From contig CM043969.1 in the NCBI GenBank assembly GCA_014529385.2, positions 74,010,676 through 74,074,675 of the forward strand: a stretch of 64,000 nt of DNA. Reading direction: 5' to 3'. The notes under the pieces were generated by a model, which saw only the letters and a list, made by a program, of their open reading frames with translations, had not been told where the DNA came from and made no database searches. Below are positions 36,671 to 48,457 of the stretch, one piece after another; position 1 is the first letter of the stretch, and each line of letters begins with the position of its first letter. Source of the stretch: Adiantum capillus-veneris. Taxonomy: Eukaryota; Streptophyta; Polypodiopsida; Polypodiales; Pteridaceae. The position numbers and the translations under genes were made by a program.

Positions 36671-36799
36671 TATATACGCCCATCACTCTAGGGCTATCAA
36701 GCTTTCCATTGCACACCAAGTAACACACTCTCTATTGTGTGCCTTGAGCTTCCTTTGTCTTCTCCAAGTTGTGTGTGTTTCTGTGCAGCCCTAATTCCA
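36671..36799 (+). repeat. Copia 5' LTR, part shared with the 3' end
   Basis: The block begins TATATACGCCCATCACTCTA and ends CTAATTCCA. It matches 40764-40892 with about ten differences. The 5' LTR probably extends left to near 36620. Confidence 0.8.
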
Positions 36800-36804
36800 A
36801 AAAT

Positions 36805-36816
36805 TGGTATCAGAGC
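36805..36816 (+). other. Copia primer-binding site
   Basis: TGGTATCAGAGC, matching initiator tRNA-Met, lies just inside the left LTR. Confidence 0.85.
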
Positions 36817-37119
36817 AGGTTACGTCCTCCCGGGCTCAGTCACCAGCTGCTCCAGCACACGCCTGCTCACTTTCTTCGATTACAGTGAGGTTTGGCGAGC
36901 ATTCGTAGGTCAAAAAATATTTCGGGATAGCTCATCTCGGCCTTCGTTTCCACTACAGGTAGGTCTGCACAGGCAATTTTGTCATTTTGTGCAGAATTTC
37001 TGTCATTGCCATTTGCTACATAACATGTGCCTTACAGTCTTCTATGGTTTATGCTATATAGCACGTGTTGTTCCCGCTCTGTTTCTTCTATTTTCGGGCA
37101 GTTTTCACATCAGGTGCAG

Positions 37120-38200
37120 CGTTTACCATAGCTGACAACAACACAGATGTCTTCAAGATGTTTGCTGTTGAGCACAGGTTGGATGGGGACAATTACCCTA
37201 TGTGGGCTTATATGATGCAACACGTTCTTGTGTCAAAGGGCATCTGGAATATTGTGCAGGGTTTGATGTACGTCCTGGTTCTGAGGATGTAGGTGATGTT
37301 GAGGATGTTGCAGGTCTTGCTGCAAGGATTGCTGCTATTAGAGTTGTTTTGCCTACGGTAGAACAAGCTCGTTGGGATGTAAAGGATGCGCAGGCTCATG
37401 CATTGATTGTGTTGTCTGTGAAGCGCACCATTGTTCCTCACATCTGTTCAGCAAAATTTGCAAAACAAGCTTGGGATATTTTGGCTGGTCTTTATGCAAG
37501 TCGCAATGAGGCTAAAATTGTTTTGCTGCGTAAAGAGCTAGAGTCGAAGATTATGCATGAGGAAGATGATATGGACACTTTCCTTGCTAGTGTCAATGAG
37601 CAACTTATTTTTGCAGGTGAAGTCATTTCAGACAGTTCCCTTGTGCAGACTGTTCTTGATGCCTTACCAGATTCTTACTAGACTTTCGCTAGTACTTGGA
37701 GACTTATGACCCAAGGAAATCCAGAAGTTGTCAAGTTTGATGCATTATGCACATTGTTGTTGCAAGAGGCACTTTCCAGAAAACAGGACTAGGCAGCGTG
37801 CAGTTGAACAGGCTTTTATTGCTTCTCAAAGAAAGGGTGGTAACAGCAATGCGGCCACTTCTTATGATTCTGCTGCGAGTGGCAAAACTTATGTTCCCAA
37901 TGCTTCTGCTGGCAGCACATCATCTGGCAATTTTGGTGATAAGGGCAAAAAGAAGATGCGTTGCCATTATTATAAAGCTAATGATCACTTGATCAAGCAG
38001 TGTCCTAAGTTAAAGGCCAAAGAGGCTAAGAAGAAAGAGGGTGGTTCCACTGCAAATGTTGGTTCCACTGCAAATGCTGGTTCCACTACAAATGCAGCCA
38101 TTGTTGAGTCTTCTGTAAAAGGAGACTATAATGCCGCTGTTGATGCAGAATGGGCTTTTAGTGCAGAGTGCACTTACAATCCCGATGTCCATGATGCATG
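37120..38200 (+). pseudogene. gag region of the copia element
   Basis: A gag N-terminus is recognisable (VEHRLDGDNYPMWAYMMQ), then a helical core near 37300-37680 (LLRKELESKIMHEEDDMDTF) and a zinc-knuckle-like stretch near 37955-38010 (CHYYKANDHLIKQCPK). A short Ala/Gly/Ser/Thr repeat (GSTANVGSTANAGSTTNA) follows near 38043-38096. Confidence 0.8.
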
Positions 38201-40763
38201 CATGTCAGTTGCCATAGATTCACATGTGTGGCATTTCGACAGTGGTGCTACAAAGCACATTACCTCACATCGTGAATTGTTCACCTCTCTCGAGTGTGTC
38301 CCTCATGGGAATTCAGTCACTTGTGCCAACAATACCTCTTATCCGGTTCAAGGAGTTGGAAAGATTGTGCTTACTACTGTTAATGGCAGTTCTTTCACAC
38401 TTGTTGATGCACTTTATGTATCTGAGATCAAGGAGAATCTTTTCTCTGTATTTGCACTTGCTAGAGTTGGACTTGTAGTCAAATTTGTGGATGACAGATG
38501 TACAGTTCATGATCTCACTTTTGGTGATGAAATTGTTGCATCTGGGCTTTTGTGCCGTGGGCTGTATAAGCTCACTTTGTATGACAAGTGTGGACAAAAT
38601 TTTGCAAATGCAGTTGCAGATTCAAGGGCTATTTTAGATGCAAAACTTTGGCATGCACGTTTTGGTCATGTGAATTTTGCATGCAAACTCCTTCCTTGGG
38701 CAATTACCTTTACTTCGTGTCTTTCATTGATGATTACTCCAGGCATGCATGGGTATTTCCGTTTAAAGTGAAGTTCGAAGTTTTTATGTGCTTCAAACAA
38801 TTTTTGGCTATGGCTGAAAACGTCTCGAAATGTACTATGGGCACCCTCCGTTCCGATCGAGGGGGGGAGTATATGTCTCATGAATTCAATGCATTTCTGG
38901 CTAGTCATGGGATAAAACACCAATGTACAGTGCCTTATACACCTCCGCAAAATGGTGTTGGTGAGAGGAAAAACAGGTCACTTACGGAAATGGCACGATG
39001 TATGGTCAAAAGTCAAGCTTTGCCACATTCTTTTTGGCTTGAGGCCATCATGTGTGCCATTTATGTACTAAACAGGTGTCTTATGAAAGCTTGCAGTCTA
39101 TTACTCCATATGAAGCATGGCATGATAGAAAGCCTTCTATAGAGCACATGCGTGTTTTTGGTTGTTTGGCATATGCTTTGGTGCCACAAACACAGCGCAG
39201 AAAATTGGATGATAAGGCTGTCAAATGTATTTTTGTTGGTTACAGTGCTGAAAGCAAAGGTTATAGGTTGTATCATCCACAAACAAAACGTATTCTAGTT
39301 TCACAGGATGTAGTGTTTGTGGAAGATTCTGTTCAGCCCTTGCTGTCATGTACTAGAGACAGTAATGTAAGCTCACATGACATTTATGACACTTTGTTGC
39401 CCCTTTTCAGTGGTGGAAATACGAATGTAAGTTCCAATGAGGTAAATCTATAGCATATGGGGGTTTTTGAAAATGTTACAGATCAGCCTATTACTGATGC
39501 ACATGTACATGATGTTCTTGATGAGGAAAGGGCTGAAAATGAGCAGGCTAGAGGTATGCCAAAATGGCTGGTGCACACTTTGCACGACAGTAAATTGGAT
39601 GCACCTTTGTCTAGTCGTACTCGTTCAGGCTCTCACCATGCATCTTATGTATCAGATTGTTATGGTTTGGTTGTTCTAGCTTACATGATGTTGAGGAGCC
39701 TCTATCTTTTGATGAAGCACAGAATTCAGAAAATTGAATGGCTGCCATGCAATCAGAATATGATGCACTTATAGAAAATGACACATGGACTTTATGTAAT
39801 TTGCCTCCTGGCAAAAAGGCCGGTACGAAGTGGGTTTACAAGTTGAAATGCAAGCCGGATGGTGAGATCGATCGCCATAAGGCTCGACTTGTTGCAAAGG
39901 GTTATGCACAACAAAAAGGCATAGATTATGAAGAGACCTTTGCTCCCACTTGTCGTATGACTATTGTGCATTTTCTATGTGCATTGGCAGCTCATTTTGG
40001 TTGGGATGTACATAAATCAGAAATTGTTACTGCTTTCTTGAATGGTGACATATTTGAAGAAGTTTATGTAATGCAGCCTCGTGGTTTTGTCAAGAAAGGA
40101 CAAGAGGACAAAGTGTGCAAATGTAACAAGGCTTTCGTAACAGTCCAACAGAAAGCACATTGTATGTAAAGCGTGAGGGTGATGTACTTCTCATTGTGGT
40201 TCTTTATGTAGATGATTTACTGATCACTAGACCAAATGAGAGACATATTGCTGAATTTAAGGCTGATCTAAATGCTACTTTCAAGATGAAAGATTTGGGG
40301 TTGTTGCATCATTATTTGGGCATACAGTTTAAGCAGTGTGATGGTGGTATTGCCTTGTGTCAGAAAAGTTACATAGAGACATTGCTATGTAAGTTTGGAC
40401 GTGAGGATTGCAAACCTATTGCCACTCCCATGGAAACAGGTTTGAAGTTGAGTCTACATGATGCTGGCGATCCTGCTGATGTCACTCTTTACCAAACTGC
40501 TGTTGGCTACCTCATTTATGTATGCAACACGAGGCCAGATATTTTGCAGTCTCACAGGTCAGTAGATTTATGCATAGCTCAGGGTCTAAGCATTGGCAAG
40601 CTGTCAAGAGGATTTTTTGCTACCTTAGTGGCACTTTACATCTTGGCTTGTTTTATCCCAAGGGGGGATCATTGCCGCCAGATTTACATGCTTTTTCGGA
40701 CTCAGATTGGGCTGGTTGTTTTGACACACGAGTGTCCACAAGTGGTTTTTGTTTCATGTTTGG
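38201..40763 (+). pseudogene. pol region of the copia element
   Basis: Protease appears at about 38225-38290 (WHFDSGATKHITSHRELF). The integrase zinc-domain remnant (LWHARFGHVNF) lies near 38647, with the core near 38700-39110 (FIDDYSRHAWVFPFK, TLRSDRGGEYMS, PPQNGVGERKNRSL). Reverse transcriptase lies near 39740-40470 (WVYKLKCKPDGEIDRHKARL, EIVTAFLNGDIFEEVYV, VVLYVDDLLIT). RNase H spans about 40540-40760 (HAFSDSDWAGCFDTR). Integrase ahead of reverse transcriptase is diagnostic of Ty1/copia. Confidence 0.9.
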
Positions 40764-40892
40764 TATATACGCCCATCACTCTATCGCTATCAATCTTTCC
40801 ATTACATACCAAGTAACACACTCTCTATTGTGTGCCTTGAGCTTCCTTCGTCTTCTCCAAGCCGTGTGTGTTTCTCTACAACCCTAATTCCA
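40764..40892 (+). repeat. Copia 3' LTR remnant
   Basis: This copy of 36671-36799 starts in the same place (TATATACGCCC) and ends CTAATTCCA. Confidence 0.8.
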
Positions 40893-41060
40893 ACAGAAGC
40901 TTCTACACAAAATGGTTTATGAGGTTTTGGTCCAGCGAAAGGGCTATCCCACTAAAGATGCTTCCTAGGGAGACTAGGAATGTCTTATTTCTCAGTTTCC
41001 TCACCTTTCATAATGCGTTTTCTCCTTCTTTTTTGTGTGGTCCTATTAATTCTCCCTAGC
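40893..41060 (+). pseudogene. Possible gypsy chromodomain scrap beside the copia element
   Basis: Directly after the copia LTR a plus-strand frame reads YEVLVQRKGYPTKDAS, which resembles the chromodomain consensus at the end of gypsy integrases. If correct, the copia element landed at the 3' end of an older gypsy element. The match is short and is an inference from motif likeness. Confidence 0.4.
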
Positions 41061-43086
41061 CAATGAAATTGATGAATACAGCCTCCGTCTTGTTACCTTT
41101 TGTGTCACTCGAGTAATATAATCTTTTGTAATATGATTGTTTTGGTAAATAATAGCAAGATTAGTGTTATCCTTTAAAATTTTTAACTCGGATCATTGTA
41201 TGGAATTGCTAAATAAACATATAAATACATTGAGTTATGGTAGTAATTCTCTTAGGGACTTCTACAAAATACATGATATATGAAATTAATTTTATTTGTC
41301 AAGAGAAATTAGAGAAAGAAGGACTCAAGACAAGAACCAAGATCTTAATATACGATGAACTTGTTAAGAGATACAATGAATATCAAAAAATTATTTATCA
41401 AAATAATTTGGCATGTTATAATAACGCCTGCCTCATTGGCATGAGGTGATATGCCAAAAGGACCTCTAAGAGGTAAGCTGAAATGGAGATTAAGGCATAT
41501 ATTGTGGTGAGGAAGAAAATGTGCAAGCAAAAAGACTTGCTCACAGAACTCACAATGCATCAAACTCAACACACAGTAGTATCCGGGCCCAAGCCCATAG
41601 CTTTGATAACCATAGCCAAGTGAACATTGTTGTGAAGTGATCCCAATGCCAAAGTCTCATCCTTGCTATGCCTTGAAACGTCCATCATTTGGTTTGTGCT
41701 AGTGAAGTTCCCAAGTGAGGGAAGAGCGGGCGCTCATATCACTCCACAAAATTTCTCCTTACATATTCACTTACTTTTTGAAGGTGAGGAATGGCCACTG
41801 ATAAAACCAACTCTTGCCATCGGTCCATAAAGTAAGGTAATAAAAATAAGCAAAGAGACATCCTAAAGGATTAAAAGAGATAATCCTAAGAAGTTCTTGA
41901 CAAGAGATTGGAAAGAAAGAGAAAGATGGAGGTAAGATTACTGTGAGAGACGAGGATAGACCGCGCCTTTAGCAAAGAATGAATTAGCATAACCTAGAAG
42001 TTAAAGGTATAGCTTGCGGTTGAAGATTTACCACCTTCCTTTATTGTTCGGAGTTGAGGAAAACTTTTTCCTTTTGTTGGGGAGTTTCTAAGGGCCTTCT
42101 CCTAGCTCTTACTCTTGAACAACACATCTAAATCATCTACTTATCGAAACAAAAACAAAAAATATTCGGATAAATTCGAGGTAAATCCAAGCACGAAAGT
42201 TTACTCGTGAGACACTTTAAGTCTACATCATGGGAACATGGGCATAACCAATGCATAAAAAATTAGCTTTTCATCTCAAAAAAATTAGCATAAGAAAAAA
42301 GAAAGAGAAGATAAGGATAAGATGAGTAAGTAATTTATTGAAGAAGTTTTGAAAAGGAAGATAACTTATCTATAAGGAAGATAAGCTATCAAGATGAGTG
42401 AAGGCACTTATCAAAATGTGTATAAAAGAGGACTTTTCTTCTCTCCTCCATTTTCAAGGCGGGAGCTTTGAGAGTAAAATTGTAGAGGAAGCTTAGAAAA
42501 TGATAGCTAAACCTCTTTCACACACACTTCCTACATACACCTCCTATACACACCCCTCTTCAAGACAAGCCATGGCCAAAACCATAACCAAGCTTTTCAT
42601 AGCATAATATTCAAATTTTCATTACACTCTCTTCTCTCCCTCTCCTCTCTCCTAACCCTCAACCTTTCCATAGTTTGAATCTCCCTTGTGTCATTCCATT
42701 CTCTCATTCCAAGTAGCACAATTGGTCATGTTGCTTGAACATAAAACTCCCACCACTTATGATGGAGATGCCTCATGGATGGAAACAAAGAAAACAAATG
42801 GGATTTGGGGTTAGCTTGAAACTTACATCGAGACAAAACCTTAAACCCCCAAGATACTCGTTGTTTTCTTAAGGTCTTGTTTGAGTAGATACTAAAAAGA
42901 AATAGAAACTAAGGGAGTTCTCAATGAACCTAATCTAAATTTCAATTAGGATTAAAACTTTATCAAGAAGATTTAATGTGGATAGCCCTAGCATAACATA
43001 GAAGTTTTGAATGTGAAATTTGTCTTACATGTTTGGAAAAAGATCGACATAGGTGTTTACCTGTGGGATGCAATGGAAAATGGTCC

Positions 43087-43092
<6 letters not shown>
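41061..43092. other. Unassigned AT-rich stretch
   Basis: I see no supported gene. A TATA-like motif (GTATAAAAGAGG near 42420) is followed by pyrimidine-rich sequence, as in an LTR or promoter, but no repeat partner or coding region supports it. Confidence 0.35.

Positions 43093-43175
<83 letters not shown>
43093..43175. repeat. Compound microsatellite (CT)n-(CA)n
   Basis: A CT run at 43093-43131 is followed after a few bases by a CA run at 43138-43175. Open frames through it encode Ser-Leu or Thr-His repeats and are not genes. Confidence 0.95.
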
Positions 43176-43177
<2 letters not shown>

Positions 43178-43463
43178 GTGATCACACGAAGGAGAAGAAG
43201 ATGGAGCAAGAGCACTTCTTAGCTTACACCCCAGAGGATAAGGATTTTAGGTCAAAATAGACCTTTTATAAGAATTCAACCCATTCACACATGGACGCCC
43301 ACAATGGTTGGTCAAAGTAAATATAGTATTAAATGAGATATATGGTGCGCCTCTCATCGGCGATCACCCAAGAACCTATAGAACCAACAAGACCGGTCCC
43401 TGACTCAAAACAATGTGATATCTGTGGATGTTTATTGGGCCAACGCCCATTTGCCAGGATCAG

Positions 43464-43910
43464 CACCAAGCGATGGAGAGCGTTGGGCAGTCACCAAGCC
43501 TCTTATTCGCTCGGTGCTGACTCCACTGTTGCATGTAATGACGTTAATACCAAGGTCAACTCCACTGTTGCATGTAATGACGTTAATACCAAGGTCAACA
43601 CCAAGCGATAGGGAGAATTGGGCAGTCCCTAACCTTCCTATTTGCCCAGTATTGACTCCACTGCATGACTTGTGATCACATCACCAAAAGGGTCTGCACC
43701 GTCGGTTACACCAAGGTCAACACCAAGCGATAGGGAGTGTTGGGCAGTCCCCAAGCTTCCTATTTGCTCAGTATTGACTCCATTGTCCCAAGGTCTTTAC
43801 TGTCGCTTGTAATGGCTTTAATACCAAGCTCAACACCAAGCGATAGGGAGTGTTGGGCAGTCCCCAAACTTCTTATTCGCCTAGTATTGACTTCACTATC
43901 TGACTTTGCG
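43464..43910. repeat. Imperfect tandem repeat array, four units of ~113-135 bp
   Basis: Units start CACCAAGCGATAGGGAG at 43464, 43599, 43721 and 43834. Each contains TTGGGCAGTC and a GTATTGACTCC-like tail. Inside the first unit a 39-bp segment is doubled exactly (43521-43559 and 43560-43598). No protein family is suggested by its open frames. Confidence 0.85.
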
Positions 43911-45253
43911 GTTAACATGACCCTCTTCTTGATGTAGATTCCGTCCTCAAAATCTATTGAGATAAAGCCCATTTTTGAGGTGAAAGAGCATTCGAGATTG
44001 AATGTCCTTAGCCTTCTTCATCACTGTAAAATCAACCAAAGTTGGCACTATAGTTGCATTCTCATATATAATAAAAAATCATATGCAGTTGTAGGCACAC
44101 AAATTGATTGGTAACAAATTATTAAATAATTTGTTAGCAGTAAAACATTAAACTGTAATATAATCAAACGCATAAGCAGTCGTAAAGGTAAAAAAACAAA
44201 CAAGTCTGAGGTCGCTAATTTAATGGTCAAAAGGCACTAGAGGTCTACTATTAATACCATGTGCAAGCTTCTCAATTTTCTATGGTCAATGAAGCTGTTT
44301 AATCCGAGAGCAAGGTATTTCATGTTCGAGGGCTGACTAGAGGCTATACCTAGAAGACCTTGTAGTTAAGCTACTATAAAAGGAATTTCTCTTGAAATCA
44401 GCACTTGGCTTATTTCCTTTTCTTTGACCCCCCAAGGTGTTTTCACATTGATTCAATTTTGATGTGTGTTCTTATTTTGTATGCCTTGGGTTTTTTGCTT
44501 TTGAAGGAAAAGCGCCTACACTGGGAACCTCTAGGGCTCTAGTACCATACGCAATACATATGTGTGAAGTACCAAATAAAGCTGGGATATCTCTTCCAGG
44601 TTGAGTTTTTACACTGTGCTACTTTTTTTTCTTGCATTTACTTTTGTAATTTTGGGGAGTCACTGACATTGTTACCCTCCCCAGGCTCATTACACTAGTA
44701 AACTCCCTTTATAACACTTAGCTCAAGGTCAATATGGACTAAGCCCATTAGAAATCCCTAGTACATTGCACACAATGATACCTAAATCGAATTAAGAACC
44801 TAAAGTAGCCATTGATTATTAGGAAGACATTCCCCATTGTATTAAGAGAAGATCTCTAACTCATAACTTGGTGAAACTAGCTTAATCAGACTGCTTGATT
44901 CTGAAACCTAGACAAGAGGTTATGACAGAAAATTATATAGAATCTAATGTTTAATCTAAGAAAATGTGCGTAATATTGTGCTACCAATCACATTTAAAGC
45001 AGACAAACATGGATGCAAAAGAAAAAAAGAGACAAGGGGCAATGCTAATGGACAAGAAACACCTGTTCGTGTTGATGACTACGCTTGATTCGAGAGTGAA
45101 TGAGAGAAAGATTCCATGAAGGTCCAAATCCTAACAATAGCAACATGTTCCTGTACACACTAGGAAACACAAAGAATACCTCTAGGAGGCACATCAGTGG
45201 GAAGAGGCACCAACCCTTATTGAACACAATCAAACAACATAAGGAACCCCTAA
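43911..45253. other. Unassigned stretch
   Basis: I see no supported gene. A TATA-like ACTATAAAAGG occurs near 44370, followed by AATAAAG near 44575, an arrangement compatible with a solo LTR, but no copy elsewhere in the window confirms it. Confidence 0.3.
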
Positions 45254-45667
45254 TTATTTGCACTCCCCTAGAGAGTAAGGGAATAGGATATTGTAGAGAT
45301 TGGGAAGGAAATCTAAGGCTAAACCCCTATCCTCGTCATCATAGAGAAAAACAAAGTCATTATCCGTGAGACCATATGTGCCATCCGTGTAATCATGTAA
45401 CTCTTTTTTATCATTAGAGGCACAAATGTTCACTAAGAACATCACTAGACATCTATATTCATCTTGATCAAGAGGGTAAGTTTGTGCAATCAGAGAGACG
45501 TCCTCTACTAAGTATGGATCAGTCATGGTCAAGAGACATATCAGCCATTCTAACTCCTCAAAATTTCTCTCACACGCTAGCGTATCTACCAAATCCCATT
45601 CATAGGAAAGCACCGGGTAGACTATATGCAACAGTTGTGAAAAGTAAAGAGGGTACCTCTCACCCAA
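45254..45667 (-). CDS. Hypothetical acidic protein, 137 codons
   Basis: The frame starts MGERYPLYFSQLLHIVYPVL and ends FPYSLGECK. It is rich in Leu, Asp and Glu, has balanced composition and contains no microsatellite or repeat, so it does not look like a chance frame. An acidic patch (FVFLYDDEDRGLALDF) lies near the C-terminus. There is no signal peptide, and no zinc or nuclease motif. I do not recognise the family. It could be a host exon, a fragment of a larger gene, or an exon-like remnant of a mobile element. The next 200 bases on the same strand carry another frame of lower quality. Neighbouring sequence offers no context. Confidence 0.35.
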   Translation of the reverse strand: MGERYPLYFSQLLHIVYPVLSYEWDLVDTLACERNFEELEWLICLLTMTDPYLVEDVSLIAQTYPLDQDEYRCLVMFLVNICASNDKKELHDYTDGTYGLTDNDFVFLYDDEDRGLALDFLPNLYNILFPYSLGECK

Positions 45668-46084
45668 GTGTAGGAGCGGATGGCTCTAGCGTACTAGCCA
45701 TATTTGTACCCACATATAGATGATGGCTAGAGTGCATGTATTATAAGAGTCATGTCAAAAGGTTGTGTCCTTTTGCATATGTGTTTTTATGATTTTGTGT
45801 CATATATAGAACTTGTAAGTTTCCAGATTTTTGTTTGGTGGTTCTTGCTCTTTTACTTTTTTATTTTTGTTTTTTATAAGTATAAGGATTTATATAGACA
45901 TTCCCTACGATTGAGAGATTGAGAGGTCAAGGAGGAAGGTTGAGAGGGGAGTGAGTGAGTGATGGCTGTTAGCAAACACTCCCCCCTTCCTTGGGTAGAT
46001 CATAACTTTTGGAATGATGTCATCACGTTTTGAAACCAATTGTTCCAAGTTGTTATGAGTGAAGGCTTTAACCAATAGTTTTCG
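45668..46084. other. Unassigned stretch left of the gypsy relic
   Basis: I see no gene. The sequence is T-rich and then purine-rich, without repeats shared elsewhere in the window. Confidence 0.3.
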
Positions 46085-46978
46085 ATCGCCCTAGGCACGG
46101 CAGATACCAAGGAGGTACTGGCCGAGGCTGGGGTTGTGGTAACTTTCAAAATCGAAGCCTTAACTGTTATACTTGTGACAAGTATGGGCATTTTGCAGCT
46201 CAGTGTCTAGAAGCACCTAGCACTATGGCTACTGAGGCGAAAGCCCGAGAGCCAGTTCCAGTATGAGCAGTTACACACAGTAAAGGGGTAGTCATTGAGG
46301 AAATCCGAGATAAGCCGGCAAAACTAGTCAGTTCTAAAACTAGAAAATGGGCTCAACAAAGAGAGGTATGGAAGGAAAAGGGCAAAGAGAAGGTAGTTAA
46401 TGAATGGCAGGAGCAAAGAGAACTGGCAGCTAAGATCATAGAAGATCTAGCCAAGAAGCTACTAAAGCAGCCAAGAAAGTTATGATGCTCAAGTCATTCA
46501 GAAGATACCAGCCTAGTCTTTTGAGAAAACACAACCAGATCAGTCAGGGTCTGGGATTCCTGAGACTATGCTGGCTGCAGTTCAGGGACTGGTGGAAGAT
46601 CTAGGGAACGCTAAATCAAATCTAACTACAATGGAAAATAATCAAGGTGGAAAAGTGGACACCAGAACAGAGGAGTAACATTGTGGAGATAGTCCCAATT
46701 CCTCAAGTTCTGATAATAACTCTGATAAAGAGAGAGAATAAATTCATGTCAAGATATGTGAAAGAAGTAAAAAACTAACAGTTGAACTAGAAGACATCAG
46801 AAAAACTTTGCCTGAAGTAGCAAAATTCATCAGACAACGAAGAAAAGCTGAAGCGGATGCCAAAGCAATTGACTTGGCAGCTGTCAAAGATCATGAAGTG
46901 CTGGTGATCCAAATAGACTTAGGAAACAATGGGAGCCACTATCCAGTGTCATACTGGACGGAGGGGCAGATGATAGAG
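46085..46978 (+). mobile_element. Decayed Ty3/gypsy element, left part (gag to protease)
   Basis: A Gly-rich linker leads into a CCHC zinc knuckle at 46165-46206 (CYTCDKYGHFAAQC). A Lys/Glu-rich region follows, then the start of a retropepsin domain near 46948-46978 (VILDGGAD). The protease region is interrupted here by the LTR element at 46979-52296 and resumes at 52297. Broken and old. Confidence 0.75.
46974..46978. repeat. Target-site duplication TAGAG, left copy
   Basis: TAGAG precedes the left LTR and recurs at 52297-52301 after the right LTR. Confidence 0.95.
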
Positions 46979-47465
46979 TGTTATAGAAATGATATTTTAT
47001 GATTTATTACAGCTGACAGGTGGAAAAGACTAGACCCAGCTTGGCCTATGCAAATGTATTTGTATATCATGTACATTTTATTATTCAAGTGCTCTTTTAT
47101 GAGCTTTGGCCAATTATGACCGGCCGGCCAGTTTGTAACCAATTTGACCATTCAAGAAATCTATAAAACAAATACGTGCAAGAGGGAAATGGTCACTCTT
47201 GCACGGGGGGAGATTGCACCCAGTGTTTGTGTCTTTCTTCTCCGTTCTCCTCTCTTCTCTCTCATCGTGCCAACGTAGCACTCCGCTCTCGGAGGTGCGC
47301 TTGCACGTTCTCCCTCGCTCTATTCTATTTTCTATCTCTCTATGTTCGTGTTGAGATCGATCATGTGCGTATGCGACGATTCAGGTATGTTGATCTATTG
47401 TTTTTATGGTATGTATTGTGCTATTATGAGTACTTTGCGGGGCAGCCACGCTCCCGTTTGTAGCA
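46979..47465 (+). repeat. 5' LTR of the LARD-like element
   Basis: It begins TGTTATAGAAATG and ends GTTTGTAGCA. A TATA box (TATAAAA at 47162-47168) is well placed for transcription starting in a CT-rich stretch. Confidence 0.95.
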
Positions 47466-47466
47466 G

Positions 47467-47478
47467 TGGTATCAGAGC
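47467..47478 (+). other. Primer-binding site of the LARD-like element
   Basis: TGGTATCAGAGC, matching initiator tRNA-Met, lies one base after the 5' LTR. Confidence 0.9.
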
Positions 47479-48398
47479 TTTGACTACGTTTGCGGGCTTG
47501 TCGTAATCATGGCTATCATGATCAAAGATAAGTAATGCATACCGTTGACTTGATTCTTTTTGTTTAAAATTGCATGTAGATGTTTACTAGTAATCCTTCA
47601 AGATCAACGTTGTGCTTTGATTATTTACGCACCATAGATTATCATGATTGCACACCAATTTACTTGGTAAGTATAATTGACTATTTGATTAGCATAATTT
47701 AGCATAAGTTGGTACTAAATTACGATGGATTTAAGTGTTATGATTGACGAGACCGATGTACGCAAGCAAATATATGCAAGGATAGTAGGAGTTAGGCTAC
47801 CATATTATTGCCAATAATGAGATCTAGAATACTTAATTATGTAGAAGGTGTGAAGAACACTTGAGGTGGTATGCTGTAGAGACAAATTTTGCTGGTGAGA
47901 ACGACCCTCATACTATCTTTTTCTTCTTTTTAAGTCACACTTATTAAAATTCAAGTAATATCGTGCATCTCCACTGTTGACGAATGAACATCCCCCTTTT
48001 GCAGTAGTACGACTCTATCTCTCTCATTGTCAGCGTCTCGTTCACTGCACCGCCGCACAACTTGCAAGTGCGCGCACACACGCAAGACACCTCCTGTTGG
48101 TTTCCGGCTTCCGTAACCCTTTATTGCTAATGTAGATCAATTAGGAGCTCGCCAAACTTACCAGAGGAGTCTTCATCAAGTGGGATTCACTGGGTGTGGA
48201 CTCTTCAGCACGAAGGGAAACCACTGCCAAAATCATACTTACCCTTTCATCAAGCAAGACCAGGCATCACATATATGGCTTTGGTTGAATTACAACATGG
48301 GGGGACTTTACTGTTCGGCTACTGAAGCTGCCCAAATTGCATGCACTACCACCGTGAGTACAAGCGCACCATTGAAATCCTTCCCTCCCTCAACAACC

Positions 48399-48401
<3 letters not shown>

Positions 48402-48453
<52 letters not shown>
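48402..48453. repeat. (CT)n microsatellite
   Basis: A nearly pure CT run inside the LARD-like element, in a wider pyrimidine-rich zone to about 49020. Confidence 0.95.

Positions 48454-48457
<4 letters not shown>

Larger units (their letters stand above)
36611..40892 (+). mobile_element. Decayed Ty1/copia element
   Basis: A plus-strand element with the copia order protease, integrase, reverse transcriptase, RNase H. A 129-bp block (36671-36799 and 40764-40892) occurs at both ends. The left copy is followed by an initiator-Met primer-binding site, so these are LTR remains. The outer left boundary is not fixed and no target duplication was found. It has several breaks and is moderately old. 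Confidence 0.9.

Noticed and set aside
42415-42440. TATA-like GTATAAAAGAGG as a gene promoter
   Set aside because: No coding region, repeat partner or primer-binding site follows it.
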